Positions 3,627-5,933 of a stretch of 5,933 bases of DNA are shown here, in pieces. A program made the position numbers and the translations under genes. Origin of the DNA: an uncultured Collinsella sp. (lineage in GTDB: Bacteria; Actinomycetota; Coriobacteriia; Coriobacteriales; Coriobacteriaceae). The stretch covers positions 1 through 5,933 of the forward strand of contig CAAECF010000122.1 of assembly GCA_900754275.1 (NCBI GenBank), read 5' to 3'. Position 1 is the stretch's first letter. Each line of letters starts with the position of its first letter. The notes below the pieces were generated by a model, which saw only the letters and a list, made by a program, of their open reading frames with translations, did no database searches and was not told the origin of the DNA.

Positions 3627-5867
3627 GTGGCAAAGAAGAAGACGAAGAACCAGCCAAAGAAAAAGCAGGTCAACGCCGAGAACGTCATCGGCCTGCACTC
3701 CGAGGTCACCGACCAGCCGATCACGCAGACGCTCGAGGTCAACTACATGCCCTACGCCATGAGTGTCAACGTCTCGCGTGCGTTCCCCGAGATTGACGGC
3801 TTTAAGCCCTCGCACCGCAAGCTGCTCTACACCATGTACAAGATGGGCTTGCTCAAGGGCGAGCGCCAGAAGAGTGCCAACATCGTCGGCCAGACCATGA
3901 AGCTCAACCCGCACGGCGATGCCGCGATCTACGAAACGATGGTGCGCCTGGCCACCGGCAACGAGGCGCTGCTTGCCCCCTTCGTGGAGTCGAAGGGCAA
4001 CTTTGGCAAGTACTATTCGGGCGACCTGAGCTACGCCGCCTCGCGTTACACCGAGGCCAAGCTCTCCCCCATCAGCGCCGAGATCTTCAAAGACATCGAC
4101 AAGGACCCGGTTGACTTTGTTGACAGCTATGACGGCGCCATGAAGGAGCCGCGCCTGCTGCCCACCACGTTCCCCAACATCCTCGTCTCGGCCAACAAGG
4201 GCATCGGCGTCGCCATGGCGTCCGACATCTGCGGCTTCAACCTCAACGAGGTCTGCACCGCCACCATGCACTACCTGCAGGACCCCGACTGCGACCTACT
4301 CGAGTACATGCCCATGCCCGACTTCTCGACCGGCGGCGAGATTATCTACCGCCGCGAGGAGATGGAAAAGATCGTCGAGACCGGCCTTGGCAGCTTCCAA
4401 ATCCGCTCCCGCTGGCGTTGGATTCCCGAAGAGCGCATCATCGAGGTCTACGAGATCCCCTACACCACCAAGACCGATGTCATCATCGAGCGCATCGTCA
4501 AGCTCTCCAAAGAGGGCAAGGTCAAAGAGATCGCCGACATCCGTGACGAGACCGACCTCTCGGGTCTGCGTATCGCCATCGATCTTAAGCGCGGTGTCGA
4601 CCCCGACAAGCTCATGGCCAAGCTCTATCGCTCGACCACGCTACAGGATTCGTTCTCGTGCAACTTCAACGTGCTCGTCGACGGCTATCCCCGTGTTATG
4701 GGCGTGCGCCAGATTCTGCACGAGTGGGTCAAGTGGCGTATTGAGTCCACGCGTCGCCGCATTAACTTTGACCTGGACAAAAAGTCCGAGCGTCTGCACC
4801 TTCTGCACGGCCTTGAGGCAATTCTGCTCGACATCGACAAGGCCATCGCCATCATCCGCGGCACTAAGCTCGAGGCCGAGGTCGTGCCAAACCTTATGAA
4901 GGGTTTCGACATCGATGAGACCCAGGCCGAGTTTGTTGCCGAGCTCAAGCTCCGCAACATCAACGAGGAATACATCCTCAACCGCACCAAGGACATCGCC
5001 AAGCTCGAAGGTGAGATTGCCGAGCTCGAGGAGATCCTCTCGAGCGAAGACAACATCAAGAAGGTCATCAGCGACGAGCTGGCCGCAGTCAACAAGAAGT
5101 ACGTGATGCCGCGCCGCACGGGCAGGATCGAGCCCCATGAGGTTATCGAGGTAAGCCTGGAGCCCGAGGTCGAGGAGTACCCGGTCACCATCATGCTCTC
5201 GCGCGATGGCTACCTTAAGAAGATGACGGACCGCGTGCTCAAGAAGGCGACCACGCTCAAGTACAAGGACGGCGACAAGCCCTTTATCGAGTTCCCGTCC
5301 GCCAACACGCACGAACTGCTCGTGTTTACCAACAAGAGCCAGGTATACAAGTGCAAGGTTGCGGCGTTTGAGGACACCAAGTCGGCCCAGCTGGGCTCGT
5401 ACCTGCCGACCGATCTTGAAATGGAACCCGACGAGAGCGTGATTTGGATCATCGACCCCGAGGACTATAAGGCCGACGTGCTGTTCGTCTTTGAGAACGG
5501 CCGCGTGGTCCGCGTCGCGCTTTCTGGATACGTCACCAAGACCAACCGCAAGCGCCTTAAGAACGCCATCTACGGCGGCAGTAAACTGCTGTATGCGCAG
5601 GTGCTCAAGGAGGACCGTGACCTCGCGCTGGTCTCGAGCGACTACCGTCTGATGAACTTCAACACGTCGCTGCTCAAGACCAAGACGACCACCAACACGC
5701 AGGGCGTCCAGGCCTTTACGGCCAAGAAGGACCGCTCGGTCACCACCGTCGGCACGACCGAGGAAATCCTTGGCGCCGGCGTCTCGGCCGAAAAGTTCAC
5801 TGCGCAGAGTCTGCCCTCTGCCGGTGCCCTCATGAAGGAAAACGACATGCCGAGTTTGTTTGACTAA
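3627..5867 (+). CDS. parC: type IIA DNA topoisomerase subunit A (topoisomerase IV ParC-like)
   Basis: The 746-residue protein is the DNA-binding and DNA-cleaving subunit; with ParE it would cut one duplex through a 5' phosphotyrosine, pass another through, and reseal. After a Lys-rich N-terminus (residues 3-13) comes the breakage-reunion core: YAMSVNVSRAFPE at 43-55, FKPSHRKLLYTM at 59-70, NPHGDAAIYET at 94-104 (quinolone-resistance region), catalytic Arg140-Tyr141 in ASRYTEAKL, and GIGVAMA at 192-198 with the DNA-bending Ile193. Residues about 385-490 are the helical tower end and coiled coil of the C-gate. From about 515 to 725 repeated short beta segments such as SRDGYLKKM (525-533) and VFENGRVVRV (621-630) suggest a reduced beta-pinwheel; no canonical QRRGGKG gyrase box is seen, which favours ParC over GyrA. 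Length is close to E. coli ParC (752). Positions equivalent to E. coli GyrA Arg47, His78 and Ser83 are Lys65, Asn94 and Ala99. The GTG start has a good ribosome-binding site. Confidence 0.9.
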   Translation: MAKKKTKNQPKKKQVNAENVIGLHSEVTDQPITQTLEVNYMPYAMSVNVSRAFPEIDGFKPSHRKLLYTMYKMGLLKGERQKSANIVGQTMKLNPHGDAAIYETMVRLATGNEALLAPFVESKGNFGKYYSGDLSYAASRYTEAKLSPISAEIFKDIDKDPVDFVDSYDGAMKEPRLLPTTFPNILVSANKGIGVAMASDICGFNLNEVCTATMHYLQDPDCDLLEYMPMPDFSTGGEIIYRREEMEKIVETGLGSFQIRSRWRWIPEERIIEVYEIPYTTKTDVIIERIVKLSKEGKVKEIADIRDETDLSGLRIAIDLKRGVDPDKLMAKLYRSTTLQDSFSCNFNVLVDGYPRVMGVRQILHEWVKWRIESTRRRINFDLDKKSERLHLLHGLEAILLDIDKAIAIIRGTKLEAEVVPNLMKGFDIDETQAEFVAELKLRNINEEYILNRTKDIAKLEGEIAELEEILSSEDNIKKVISDELAAVNKKYVMPRRTGRIEPHEVIEVSLEPEVEEYPVTIMLSRDGYLKKMTDRVLKKATTLKYKDGDKPFIEFPSANTHELLVFTNKSQVYKCKVAAFEDTKSAQLGSYLPTDLEMEPDESVIWIIDPEDYKADVLFVFENGRVVRVALSGYVTKTNRKRLKNAIYGGSKLLYAQVLKEDRDLALVSSDYRLMNFNTSLLKTKTTTNTQGVQAFTAKKDRSVTTVGTTEEILGAGVSAEKFTAQSLPSAGALMKENDMPSLFD

Positions 5868-5896
5868 AACAACGGTGACTAAACCGTCATGGTTTT
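5866..5896 (+). terminator. possible weak terminator hairpin after parC
   Basis: ACGGT (5872-5876) and ACCGT (5883-5887) form a 5-bp stem with a 6-base loop. AAAAC (5866-5870) and GTTTT (5892-5896) can extend it across an asymmetric internal loop, ending in TTTT. An alternative pairing AAACC/GGTTT (5881-5885, 5891-5895) competes with it. The stem is short and AT-rich, so on its own it would terminate weakly. Confidence 0.35.
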
Positions 5897-5916
5897 ACAA
5901 AGCAGCGGGGCTCGGG

Positions 5917-5933
5917 GCGCAGTAACGCTGCGC
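5917..5933 (+). terminator. GC-rich hairpin cut by the window end, probable operon terminator
   Basis: GCGCAG (5917-5922) pairs perfectly with CTGCGC (5928-5933) around TAACG. The left arm is preceded by GGG, so the stem could continue if CCC follows beyond the edge. A GC-rich stem 50 bases after the parC stop is where the operon terminator would be expected, but the T-tract, if any, is outside the window. Confidence 0.5.

Noticed and set aside
3444..4271. 275-codon open frame on the - strand spanning the parE-parC junction
   Set aside because: It is a shadow of two strongly supported genes, runs across their boundary, and has biased composition without motifs.
4641..5312. 223-codon open frame on the - strand inside parC
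   Set aside because: It is antisense to the conserved core and coiled-coil region of ParC, with the same compositional artefact.

Overview
The window reads as a piece of a high-GC chromosome, most likely from an actinobacterial gut commensal of the Coriobacteriia (Collinsella-like). This rests on strong G/C bias at third codon positions, a Gly/Ser-rich surface protein with a TGD plus hydrophobic anchor, a LexA box of the Gram-positive/actinobacterial type, and topoisomerase sequences of a subfamily I associate with Coriobacteriia and Clostridia. The genus is an inference from remembered protein families; no search was run.

Layout: (1) 1-233, + strand, the C-terminal end of a cell-surface protein with a sorting-signal-like tail. 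(2) 281-1257, - strand, a compact two-gene unit that converges on it. It comprises a small Xre-type (Cro/CI) DNA-binding protein (918-1148) and a four-helix membrane protein of unknown function (324-908). The regulator's stop codon forms part of the next gene's Shine-Dalgarno sequence, a hairpin terminator follows the second gene, and an inverted repeat covers the -35 region of the presumed promoter. (3) 1149-1583, a 435-base gene-free stretch, AT-rich in its middle, between divergent transcription units. It holds the operator-like repeat, a nearly perfect 20-bp-stem hairpin (1275-1317) without a T-tract, and a near-consensus LexA/SOS box (1470-1485) facing the topoisomerase genes. (4) 1584-5867, + strand, a two-gene operon for a type IIA topoisomerase: the ATPase/Toprim B subunit (parE) and the DNA-cleaving A subunit (parC). 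(5) 5868-5933, hairpins that probably belong to the operon terminator, the last one cut by the window edge.

The two topoisomerase subunits should assemble into an A2B2 enzyme that passes one duplex through another, probably a decatenating topoisomerase IV because no canonical GyrA box is visible. ParE and ParC lie in the same reading frame, separated by one TAG and 15 further open codons, so 1584-5867 is a single frame interrupted by one amber codon. The points most worth checking are the SOS box in front of parE-parC, this one-stop near-fusion, the unexplained long hairpin, and several active-site substitutions in both subunits. I found no CRISPR array, tRNA, rRNA, insertion sequence or new defence system.
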